Positions 1-5,298 of a stretch of 5,298 nt of DNA are shown one piece after another (the stretch's first letter is position 1; each line of letters starts with the position of its first letter). The notes below the pieces were generated by a model that was given only the letters and a program-made list of their open reading frames with translations, was not told where the DNA came from and made no database searches. Source of the stretch: Rosettibacter sp964572725 (lineage in GTDB: Bacteria; Bacteroidota; Ignavibacteria; Ignavibacteriales; Melioribacteraceae). Location: contig CAZNFW010000087.1 in assembly GCA_964572725.1 (NCBI GenBank), positions 1-5,298 of the forward strand, in the 5' to 3' direction. The translations under genes were made by a program, and so were the position numbers.

Positions 1-1279
1 CAGAATTATTTGTTAAATAAAATTTATGGACTAAAATTTTACCCATAGTATACAATTTATAAATACCAATTATAAAATTATTTTTTGTCCCTATTTCAAT
101 TATTTTACCTTGTTTATTGGATGAATCTTCAACAATACATTTTCTCATATATTCTTCTGATTTGTCTAAGAATTCTTTTGAATTTGCATAAATAATTTTT
201 TTAACTGATAGCATTAAATCAATTTTTACTTTGGATAATTTTAAATTTATTAATGCAATGTCGTATAAAGATTTAACATAATATTTATGATATCTTATTT
301 TATCATCTTTAGATAATTGATTTTCATAAATATCAACTAGAGTTTCATATGATTCTAAGGCATTATTTAGATAATCATAAATTAAATCTATTTCTTTCTC
401 TAATTTTTTATTTAAATATCTGTTGGATAAAAATTCAAAATATAAATATCCTCTTCTATAGTGGTCTGTTAATCTTTTATAATCTATAGTTAAAGCTTTA
501 TTTATATATTCAACTGCTTTTTTTGCTTCTTCAATAACATCACCATCACGACGCCCTTTTGGATATGTAAGTTCTATTGCAGATAAATAATAACTATAAG
601 CTAAATTAGAATAAGCTGCTGGATTATTTGGGTCGCATTCTATAATGCGATTTCTGAGTTTTATTGTTAGTTCTCTAAATTTTCTTTTTGTATTTAAATA
701 CTCATACTTATCTTTTTTATTATTAAATTTTTCTATTAGGTTTTCACTACATTCTGAAAGTTTAGCAGTAGCAAATGCAAACTTGTTTAATATAATTGGG
801 TTGTCCCAAAAAGTTGAATTTTCAATGCTGCCAATTTCTAACATTAAATTATATATACTTTCCCAATCATTATTTTCTTCATAATGTTTAATTTTATCTA
901 TAAGCGAAGAATTTTTTATTAAATCAAAAAATTTATTTTTATCAACATAAGCACAATAAGGCAGTTCTAATGTTGTTTGTAGATTTAGATATTTTTTTAA
1001 TGCATATTTAATTTGATACGATTTATAATCGAGGGGAGCAACAATATCATAATGTAACTTAAAGAAGTTATTTGTTAATTCAATGTTTTGTATTTTAAGA
1101 TTTAGTACTGGTTCATATTTACTTTCAGGTTTTGCAAAATACAGAATTGCATAAGGATATTCACTAATTTTTTTAATATCAGAAGGCAGAAACTTTTTGA
1201 TTTGTTCTAAATATTTGCTGCCCCAGAACAATTTACCTGTAGTACTTATTGAATCGTATGTTGTTGAAATTATTAACAT
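1..1279 (-). CDS. Unrecognised TPR-like helical protein downstream of cas2 (3' end beyond left edge)
   Basis: I translated this frame by hand. It is open without a stop from the ATG at 1279-1277 to the left edge, giving 426 codons, so the C-terminus is missing. The start is well supported: cas2 ends 8 bases upstream and a GAGGG site (1289-1285) sits 5 bases before the ATG, so it is probably co-transcribed with cas1-cas2. Residues 1-115 look beta-rich (AILYF near 44, VLNLKIQNIEL near 58, KLHYDIV near 74), perhaps a small barrel domain. From about residue 125 the protein is mostly helical. Residues 218-265 (NPAAYSNLAYSYYLSAIEL, then a helix ending in YINKALTID) read like a tetratricopeptide repeat, and more amphipathic Tyr/Lys-rich helices follow. 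I see no signal peptide, clear membrane segment, HEPN motif or nuclease motif. I do not recognise the family. A scaffold or partner-binding role is only an inference from the TPR-like part. Codon use is very AT-rich (ATA, TTA, AGA). Confidence 0.85.
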   Translation of the reverse strand, partial: MLIISTTYDSISTTGKLFWGSKYLEQIKKFLPSDIKKISEYPYAILYFAKPESKYEPVLNLKIQNIELTNNFFKLHYDIVAPLDYKSYQIKYALKKYLNLQTTLELPYCAYVDKNKFFDLIKNSSLIDKIKHYEENNDWESIYNLMLEIGSIENSTFWDNPIILNKFAFATAKLSECSENLIEKFNNKKDKYEYLNTKRKFRELTIKLRNRIIECDPNNPAAYSNLAYSYYLSAIELTYPKGRRDGDVIEEAKKAVEYINKALTIDYKRLTDHYRRGYLYFEFLSNRYLNKKLEKEIDLIYDYLNNALESYETLVDIYENQLSKDDKIRYHKYYVKSLYDIALINLKLSKVKIDLMLSVKKIIYANSKEFLDKSEEYMRKCIVEDSSNKQGKIIEIGTKNNFIIGIYKLYTMGKILVHKFYLTNNS

Positions 1280-1284
1280 ATTAA

Positions 1285-1289
1285 CCCTC
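1285..1289 (-). promoter_or_regulatory. Shine-Dalgarno site deciding the start of the gene after cas2
   Basis: The minus strand reads TGAGGGTTAATATG. GAGGG overlaps the cas2 stop codon TGA and lies 5 bases before the ATG at 1279. It is the best ribosome binding site in the left half. It fixes the start of the left-edge gene and indicates that ribosomes finishing cas2 could reinitiate there. Confidence 0.7.
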
Positions 1290-1581
1290 ATAAGAATTTT
1301 GTTATTTCGTTTTTTTCTGTTCCTAAAATTTTTTTCCCTATAAGTTTTTTTTCTTCTACATAATAAAATATTATTGAATCCTTATCTTTTTTAATAACTT
1401 CTGAGAGTTCGTTTTTTAGAGATTGATATTGTTTAGCAGAAAGTTCTCCCTCAAAAGCTGAGTTTTGTACCCAGAAAAGATATTTTCTGAGAATCTTTAA
1501 TACCTTTGATAATCGTTTTGGACCTGCAATGTCGTAAACAACTACGTAATACACTTTATCATTCCGCAACAAATGCTTCAT
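1288..1581 (-). CDS. cas2: CRISPR-associated endoribonuclease/integration protein Cas2
   Basis: Cas2 is the small ferredoxin-fold dimer that bridges two Cas1 dimers during spacer integration. The sequence shows the family signature: strand YYVVVYDI with the conserved Asp at residue 17, KRLSKVLKILRKYL (helix 1), then WVQNSAFEGELS and a second strand IIFYYV. The C-terminal tail ends in EITKFL, similar to Cas2 proteins of type I-B and III loci. The 97-residue frame from the ATG at 1581 overlaps cas1 by 23 bases. A GTG at 1554-1552, 4 bases after the cas1 stop, would give 88 residues with the key Asp at position 8, the family norm; a weak GGA lies 8 bases before it, whereas the ATG has no clear site. 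I keep the longer frame as the outer boundary, but the GTG start is at least as likely. The family is certain; only the start is not. Confidence 0.96.
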   Translation of the reverse strand: MKHLLRNDKVYYVVVYDIAGPKRLSKVLKILRKYLFWVQNSAFEGELSAKQYQSLKNELSEVIKKDKDSIIFYYVEEKKLIGKKILGTEKNEITKFL

Positions 1582-2635
1582 AACTTTTTACTTTTTTTGT
1601 TAGATAATTAATCAGATTATAACATTCCAAACGAATAATTGAACGGTATGACATTTTTCTGTTAACTTTTTTGTAATGAATAACTGTATTCAATCTATTT
1701 TCAATTTCTTCAACAAATTTTTTTCTTGCTTCATCTTTAAGGAAGTAACCTTTGGGTGTAGATTCAAAATCTTCTTCGTCCAATATCTTTAGATTAATTG
1801 TGCGAAAGATTACTCTGTCAACAATTACAGGTTTGTAAATATCTGCTATATCATAAACTAAAGGATGTTGATTATCTCCTGACTCATGAACAAATCCTAA
1901 AAAAGGGTTTAAGCGAGTTCTGTAAATTTCATTTAAGCATACAGAATATAAGATTGCATTTCCAAAAGATATAAGTGAATTAATCATATCATTTGAAGGT
2001 CTTTTTTCTCTTTTAGAAAAGTTTACATCTTTCTTAAAAATTTCTTTCCAACTCTGATAATAAATATTTCGTATAGCTCCTTCATATCCAATAAGTTCTT
2101 CAATAGAATTTGTAAATCTCAGCATTTCGAGCAATGAAATAATTTTTGAAATTTCATTTGAAAGGTCTGCACCAGAATAGGAGTATGATTTCAAAACATT
2201 TAAAATATTTTTAATAGAAGCCAAGACAATTGCTTTGGCTATATATAAACGCATTGTTTCGTTGCAATAAGCTTCGTACTGAAGAATTTCTATAGAACCA
2301 GAAGCTGTTGTTTTTTTAGGTAAAAACGAACCAATGTAATCTCCATAGTATCCAAACATATGAAGTTGAATGTTGTAATTACTTAGGCATTTAAAGAATT
2401 GTGTATTAAAAAGTATTTCACCAAAAGTAAAAAAGGCATCAATTGATTCGGCAGGAATAAATTTTTGTTTACTTTCTGAACCAGAATTTTTTATTGGCAA
2501 TAATACAAATTCTTTTTCGCTTTCATCAATATCAATTTTATTTATGGATTCTTTATTTTCAATTAGCTCAACAACAAATGTGTTATTCTTTCTATTTAAT
2601 TTTGTGTTCGAAAATATGTAAACATAATTTTTCAT
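1559..2635 (-). CDS. cas1: CRISPR adaptation integrase Cas1 (type I-B-like)
   Basis: Cas1 is the metal-dependent integrase that inserts new spacers into the CRISPR array in complex with Cas2. At 358 residues this is slightly long for the family. The N-terminus (NYVYIFSNTKLNRKNNTF) forms the beta domain typical of type I-B Cas1 proteins (the HMARI-type subfamily). The segments AESIDAFFTFGE (62-73) and LHMFGYYGDYIGSF (91-104) link into the helical catalytic domain. The catalytic set is present: Glu185 in IGYEGAIRN, His250 in GFVHESG, and Asp262 and Asp265 in YDIADIYKP; the His-to-Asp spacing matches other Cas1 proteins. The C-terminus SYEAFVAE overlaps cas2, so the two are translationally linked. 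The start ATG has no strong Shine-Dalgarno site, but the N-terminus aligns well with the family. All active-site residues are intact, so it should be functional. Confidence 0.97.
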   Translation of the reverse strand: MKNYVYIFSNTKLNRKNNTFVVELIENKESINKIDIDESEKEFVLLPIKNSGSESKQKFIPAESIDAFFTFGEILFNTQFFKCLSNYNIQLHMFGYYGDYIGSFLPKKTTASGSIEILQYEAYCNETMRLYIAKAIVLASIKNILNVLKSYSYSGADLSNEISKIISLLEMLRFTNSIEELIGYEGAIRNIYYQSWKEIFKKDVNFSKREKRPSNDMINSLISFGNAILYSVCLNEIYRTRLNPFLGFVHESGDNQHPLVYDIADIYKPVIVDRVIFRTINLKILDEEDFESTPKGYFLKDEARKKFVEEIENRLNTVIHYKKVNRKMSYRSIIRLECYNLINYLTKKVKSYEAFVAE

Positions 2636-2730
2636 ATTATTCTTGTAATTTTATTTTTATTTAGTATTATAAGTTTTATTATAAGATTTGATAATGTGTA
2701 AGTAATGAAATGTACAACTAAAGAATACAT
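2632..2730 (-). CDS. Possible 32-residue micro-ORF coupled to cas1
   Basis: A 33-codon frame runs from the ATG at 2730-2728 to a TGA at 2634-2632 that overlaps the cas1 ATG as ATGA. AAAGGA (2745-2740) lies 9 bases before its start. The peptide begins MYSLVVHFIT, has a hydrophobic stretch rich in Ile and Leu up to about residue 23, and ends with a basic tail (NKNKITRII). It could be a leader peptide that loads ribosomes onto cas1, whose own ribosome binding site is poor, or it could be chance, since AT-rich sequence readily gives Ile/Leu/Lys codons. I do not recognise it. If the promoter candidate at 2678-2705 is the real cas1 promoter, this frame is not fully transcribed from it. Confidence 0.25.
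   Translation of the reverse strand: MYSLVVHFITYTLSNLIIKLIILNKNKITRII
2678..2705 (-). promoter_or_regulatory. Candidate sigma-70-like promoter for cas1
   Basis: On the minus strand TTACTT (2705-2700), 16 bases, then TATAAT (2683-2678) forms a perfect -10 with a poor -35. Transcription would begin near 2670 and leave a leader of about 35 bases before the cas1 ATG. Two other TATAAT matches occur in this gap, at 2671-2666 and 2777-2772. In such AT-rich DNA, -10 matches are common by chance, so this is a weak call. Confidence 0.3.
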
Positions 2731-2742
2731 TCACATTCGTCC

Positions 2743-2772
2743 TTTAACATGCATCAATAAGCATATGTTAAA
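2743..2772 (-). promoter_or_regulatory. Bulged hairpin abutting a possible ribosome binding site
   Basis: Read on the minus strand, the arms TTTAACATATGC (2772-2761) and GCATGTTAAA (2752-2743) can pair over 10 base pairs with a 2-base AT bulge and an 8-base loop. The 3' arm ends in AAA, and GGA follows directly, so the hairpin abuts and partly includes the AAAGGA before the micro-ORF. A TATAAT (2777-2772) touches its outer edge. No U-tract follows on either strand, so it does not look like an intrinsic terminator. It could be an operator in DNA or a translation-control hairpin in RNA. Confidence 0.3.
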
Positions 2773-2808
2773 TTATAAGAAAGATGAGGAGAAATACAGG
2801 AAAGAAAT

Positions 2809-2830
2809 ATTTTAGAAACGTTTCAAAAAT
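2809..2830. repeat. 22-base imperfect palindrome centred on GAAACGTTTC
   Basis: The core GAAACGTTTC (2815-2824) is a perfect 10-base palindrome. One A/A mismatch separates it from outer arms ATTTT and AAAAT that also pair. It begins 4 bases after the stop codon of the NE0113-family gene. The lack of a central loop favours a dimeric protein binding site over an RNA terminator. The outer arms are low-complexity, so only the core is notable. Confidence 0.35.
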
Positions 2831-2834
2831 TCTA

Positions 2835-3938
2835 TCATTTTGGAAGATATTTGATTTTGAATTTTTCTTTATCTGCACGGATGAAATATTTTGAATCTGC
2901 GTAGATTTTTTCTACATCGATTATGAATAGTTTTTCAAAGTCGGGGTCATTAATTAGTTCAGATAATTTAGGATTTATTTTAGAGCGTTTAGTTCTGAAG
3001 TTTTCTGCATCAATACCTTTTTCTTTTAATTTTCTTACTTTTTTTTCATCTAAGTAATAATATTTATAGTATTGTTCTATATAATTAAGCAGCATATTGG
3101 CTACTTCTGGTGAAGTAATTTCGTGAATACTAATTTTTTCTTTACCTCTAAGTTTAATATCAACAAAGTAAAAATAGAAAATAAATTCCATCGGTTCGAG
3201 TGTGATTGAATTTTGTCCAAAAGTTAAAGATCTTCTTTGAATATCAAGTATAAGATTTTTGTTGTCTGTAAAAACTTTTAATTGATTTTGAGTATATTTT
3301 ACAATTTTATCAAAAGTCATTTTCTCTAAGTATTCAGATTTAATTTCTTTAGATAACAAGGGACGCAATTTTACAAAAGGTATTTCAGAAAGTTCAAGGT
3401 CGTCAGCTTCTTTTTTTGTGGCGGGGAAGAAGCCTTTAAATTCATGTTCCTCTTTAGTCAAAACATGTAAAAGTTTATCTTGTTCTCTTGCAAAAAGTGA
3501 AAGAGCATTTGCAAGATGAACACTCATAGATTTTCTTCCACCTGTAATAGAACAAAATAAAGTTGTATTTGGTGAAGATGTCTTAGTTCTTATAAAATCG
3601 CAAACCTTGTTCGGAAATAAGATATTGTCTTTGTCAGATCGAATATCAAAAAGTTCGATTGATTCTTCCTTTGCAACAATTATATGCGTATCATTTTCTT
3701 CGAATAGAGGCTTTTTGATTTTGTATTTTTTACATAGAGCTTCAATTTCATTTTTAAGTGGGGATTTCGGTGTAGAAGGGGACGGGTCACGGCCAAGAAT
3801 TACTTCGCGACCTCTTTTAGTAGTTAGAATATAAATTTCATGAACAGGAATTTTTTGTTTGACTGATAAACAGAACAAAGTTTCGGTTACGATTTGTGGA
3901 GTCAGTCCTGATACGCAGATTAGAATGTTTTTGTTCAT
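2835..3938 (-). CDS. NE0113-family CARF protein (probable ring nuclease/cOA sensor) with winged-helix-like C-terminus
   Basis: The first 195 residues match the CRISPR-associated NE0113 family (TIGR02584/PF09623), a CARF-domain group linked to type III systems and widely annotated as ring nuclease or Csm6-related. The sequence shows strand ILICVSGLTPQIVTETL (5-21), with the SGLTPQ ligand loop, and a second signature CSITGGRKSMSVHLANAL (129-146), where the GGRK loop is placed to contact cyclic oligoadenylate. I find no HEPN RNase motif, so it is not a canonical Csm6. Residues about 228-260 (LDIQRRSLTFGQNSITLEPMEF) resemble the beta-hairpin and first helix of a winged-helix domain, followed by a Lys-rich region (298-325) and a final beta-like tail. 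The length, 367 residues, indicates the long form of the family. The ATG overlaps the stop of the Card1-like gene as ATGA, so translation is probably coupled. Ligand degradation is inferred from the family, not shown here. Confidence 0.88.
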   Translation of the reverse strand: MNKNILICVSGLTPQIVTETLFCLSVKQKIPVHEIYILTTKRGREVILGRDPSPSTPKSPLKNEIEALCKKYKIKKPLFEENDTHIIVAKEESIELFDIRSDKDNILFPNKVCDFIRTKTSSPNTTLFCSITGGRKSMSVHLANALSLFAREQDKLLHVLTKEEHEFKGFFPATKKEADDLELSEIPFVKLRPLLSKEIKSEYLEKMTFDKIVKYTQNQLKVFTDNKNLILDIQRRSLTFGQNSITLEPMEFIFYFYFVDIKLRGKEKISIHEITSPEVANMLLNYIEQYYKYYYLDEKKVRKLKEKGIDAENFRTKRSKINPKLSELINDPDFEKLFIIDVEKIYADSKYFIRADKEKFKIKYLPK

Positions 3939-4978
3939 ATAAATTTCTCATTGTTATTTAAAATGTTTATTACTTTGATGTTCAACTCTCGAGCTCTATC
4001 TAAAAATCTTTTAGTAGATTTCTTGGAAACAACGAAATATCCTTTCCCATACGTTCCACTCGTAATACTTCTTAATGTTTCTAATTGGAATAAATCAAAT
4101 TGATTGTCACTCTTTCCACTTTTACATGAGTAAATATGCAAAACAAAGTCTTTGAGCATAATTACATCAATTTCATTCTCTACATTATCCTGACTAACTA
4201 TTTTCACTCCAGCCAACAATTCAGGTTCTGGTTTATAGCTGTTTCTTAAAGAATAATAAGTTAAATATTCGAGCCAATCACCAAACTTAAATTCAAAACT
4301 TTCAATTGAGATTTTACTTCTATCCTTGATATTATATTCAATCGTGTACTTATCAAAACTTTTATAGAATACAAAATTTTTGTTTTCACTTAGTATTGTA
4401 ATTTTGGGAATATCATCTGAAAGTTTTTCTCTTATTTTTTTAAAGAAATTTACAAATTCATTAATCAGATAATTTTTATTGATGAACTCAATCAATGGAA
4501 AATACTTTTCAACTTGTTTTATATCTTTCTTTTCTTTTATTTCAAATCCATAAGAAAGTAAATAATCTGAGATAGATAAATCGGCTTTAAGAGTTTCAAT
4601 TTTATAATCAGGATAAAGTGAAATTATATGTTGATGTTCAGTATCGCAATAAATAATTGATTTATTATTTTCAGCAAATACTTCGTAAGCAGCAAGTGCC
4701 ATCAGTTTAGTACCACCAGTTACATTTAATGTGATTTCACTTTGGTAATTTTTCAATTCATCAAAAACTATAGCTTTGAAATTTTTGTAATCATAAGCAT
4801 TTAATCCATCAATTCTTTTAACTGAGATTGACTTTGCATTAAAAAGTTTTTGAAGATTATCTGCACTTTTCTTTTCTTCAGGAGTAGTGAAAAGAACTAC
4901 ATTTTTTGGCTTATACATTAAAACTGGTAAAACATTAGCCATTGTTTGTCGGGATACTAAACAAAACATTGTGTGCAT
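3935..4978 (-). CDS. Card1/Can2-type effector: CARF domain plus PD-(D/E)XK-like nuclease (DUF1887 family)
   Basis: Proteins of this family sense cyclic oligoadenylate (cyclic tetra-adenylate in characterised members) through a CARF domain and then cut nucleic acids nonspecifically in the cytoplasm. The N-terminus MFCLVSRQTMANVLPVL (4-20) and NVVLFTTPEE (26-35) form the Rossmann-like CARF core. LNVTGGTKLMALAAYEV (84-100) is the CARF ligand motif. After a linker of about 150-220, the nuclease domain shows FGDWLEYLTYYSLR (232-245, Glu237), NEIDVIMLKDF (268-278, Asp271) and HIYSCKSGK (281-289, Lys286). The usual acidic residue two before the lysine is Ser284. At 347 residues it is within the usual size range. 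The ATG follows the upstream stop by one base, with AGGGA 8 bases before it, and the stop overlaps the next gene. Family assignment is firm; the preferred substrate and ligand cannot be read from sequence. Confidence 0.88.
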   Translation of the reverse strand: MHTMFCLVSRQTMANVLPVLMYKPKNVVLFTTPEEKKSADNLQKLFNAKSISVKRIDGLNAYDYKNFKAIVFDELKNYQSEITLNVTGGTKLMALAAYEVFAENNKSIIYCDTEHQHIISLYPDYKIETLKADLSISDYLLSYGFEIKEKKDIKQVEKYFPLIEFINKNYLINEFVNFFKKIREKLSDDIPKITILSENKNFVFYKSFDKYTIEYNIKDRSKISIESFEFKFGDWLEYLTYYSLRNSYKPEPELLAGVKIVSQDNVENEIDVIMLKDFVLHIYSCKSGKSDNQFDLFQLETLRSITSGTYGKGYFVVSKKSTKRFLDRARELNIKVINILNNNEKFI

Positions 4979-4979
4979 A

Positions 4980-5298
4980 TTAATATTCCCTGAATCTCAC
5001 AAAATTAAAAGTAACAATCTTTTTCCCATCTTTTTCTTCGACAATCCTATTAGTTGTCGAAACAACAACAGGAATGTTCTTCTGCTTTAACAAAGTCACT
5101 AAATGAAAAACAAAAGTAAATTCACCCATTAAATGGACAGCATTTTGCTTATCGGTCGAAGTTTTGATAAGACTTAGAACTTGTTGCAAATATTTTTGTG
5201 CTTTTGATTTCACCTGATTTGTATTTGCCTTTGGTGAAATAAGTGGAAAAGGTAAATCAACAATTGATTTATACTTTCTCAACGCTGATGACAGCTGC
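4980..5298 (-). CDS. Small putative CRISPR accessory protein (5' end beyond right edge)
   Basis: The frame ends at TAA (4982-4980), one base before the Card1-like gene, and stays open to the right edge. A TTG at 5282-5280 could serve as a start, but in-frame codons upstream (reading QLSSA) continue the helix, so the true start is probably outside the window. The visible 105 residues show IVDLPFP (12-18), a helix (26-44), AVHLMGEFTFVFHLVTLLKQ (53-72), strand IPVVVSTTNR (75-84) and the C-terminus FNFVRFREY (97-105). This alternation of strands and helices suggests a small Rossmann-like fold. From memory, the pattern DLPFP, then MGE, then STT.R, then FVRFREY recurs in small proteins beside CARF genes, and it may relate to minimal CARF-like proteins such as Csx15 or Csx20. 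I could not confirm this, so function stays open; gene position supports a role in cOA signalling. Confidence 0.7.
   Translation of the reverse strand, partial: QLSSALRKYKSIVDLPFPLISPKANTNQVKSKAQKYLQQVLSLIKTSTDKQNAVHLMGEFTFVFHLVTLLKQKNIPVVVSTTNRIVEEKDGKKIVTFNFVRFREY
4987..4991 (-). promoter_or_regulatory. Shine-Dalgarno site for the Card1-like gene
   Basis: AGGGA lies within the last codons of the upstream small gene, 8 bases before the ATG at 4978. With a one-base gap between the two genes, this supports the chosen start and a shared transcript. Confidence 0.6.

Noticed and set aside
645..884. Plus-strand open frame of 79 codons
   Set aside because: It lies fully inside the long minus-strand frame that starts at 1279. 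Its composition (Phe/Leu/Ser-rich) is that of an antisense shadow, and no ribosome site was seen.
2705..2815. Plus-strand frame of 36 codons in the gap before cas1
   Set aside because: It has no Shine-Dalgarno site, lies opposite to all other genes, crosses the hairpin and ends in the palindrome, and shows no recognisable pattern.
2743..2830. Rho-independent terminator after the CARF gene
   Set aside because: The hairpin at 2743-2772 lacks a following U-tract, and the palindrome at 2809-2830 has no loop and few G-C pairs.
3120..3150. Possible HEPN RNase motif in the NE0113-family protein (Arg264 to His272)
   Set aside because: Seven residues separate Arg and His, which falls outside the usual R-x4-6-H spacing, and the surroundings do not look like a HEPN helix.
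3607..3834. Plus-strand open frame of 75 codons
   Set aside because: It is antisense to the well-supported NE0113-family CARF gene and shows no recognisable motif.
4887..5090. Plus-strand open frame of 67 codons
   Set aside because: It is antisense to the Card1-like gene and its upstream neighbour, both of which are supported by motifs.
1..5298. CRISPR array or leader
   Set aside because: No 25-40 base unit repeats at regular spacing. The only non-coding gap, 2636-2834, holds single-copy palindromes.

Overview
This window is an AT-rich bacterial (possibly archaeal) CRISPR-Cas accessory region, roughly 30% G+C by eye. Every credible gene lies on the minus strand, so transcription reads from the right edge to the left edge. 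The species cannot be named from the sequence. The standard code fits, since no in-frame TGA is needed anywhere. Shine-Dalgarno sites are good for two genes (GAGGG, AGGGA) and weak for the others.

Right half (5298 to 2835): a compact cassette for cyclic oligoadenylate (cOA) signalling, the second-messenger arm of type III CRISPR systems. It starts with a small protein cut by the right edge, which I tentatively link to CRISPR accessory proteins. One base later comes a Card1/Can2-type effector (CARF domain plus PD-(D/E)XK-like nuclease, DUF1887 family). A 4-base ATGA overlap leads to an NE0113-family CARF protein, a likely ring nuclease or cOA sensor, with a C-terminal winged-helix-like extension. 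The natural reading is that the effector is switched on by cOA while the next protein senses or removes the same ligand.

Middle (2834 to 2636): a gap of about 200 bases. It holds a 22-base imperfect palindrome just after the CARF gene, a bulged hairpin abutting a possible ribosome binding site, candidate promoter elements, and a possible 32-residue micro-ORF whose stop overlaps the cas1 start (ATGA).

Left half (2635 to 1): the adaptation genes cas1 (type I-B-like) and cas2, then a long open frame of at least 426 codons starting 8 bases after cas2 behind a clear GAGGG site. This frame runs off the left edge and has no stop in the window. It encodes an unrecognised protein with a beta-rich N-terminus and a TPR-like helical remainder. 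No CRISPR array, Cas10, Cas7/Cas5 effector subunit, Cas6 or Cas4 is visible, so the interference complex must lie outside the window if it exists.
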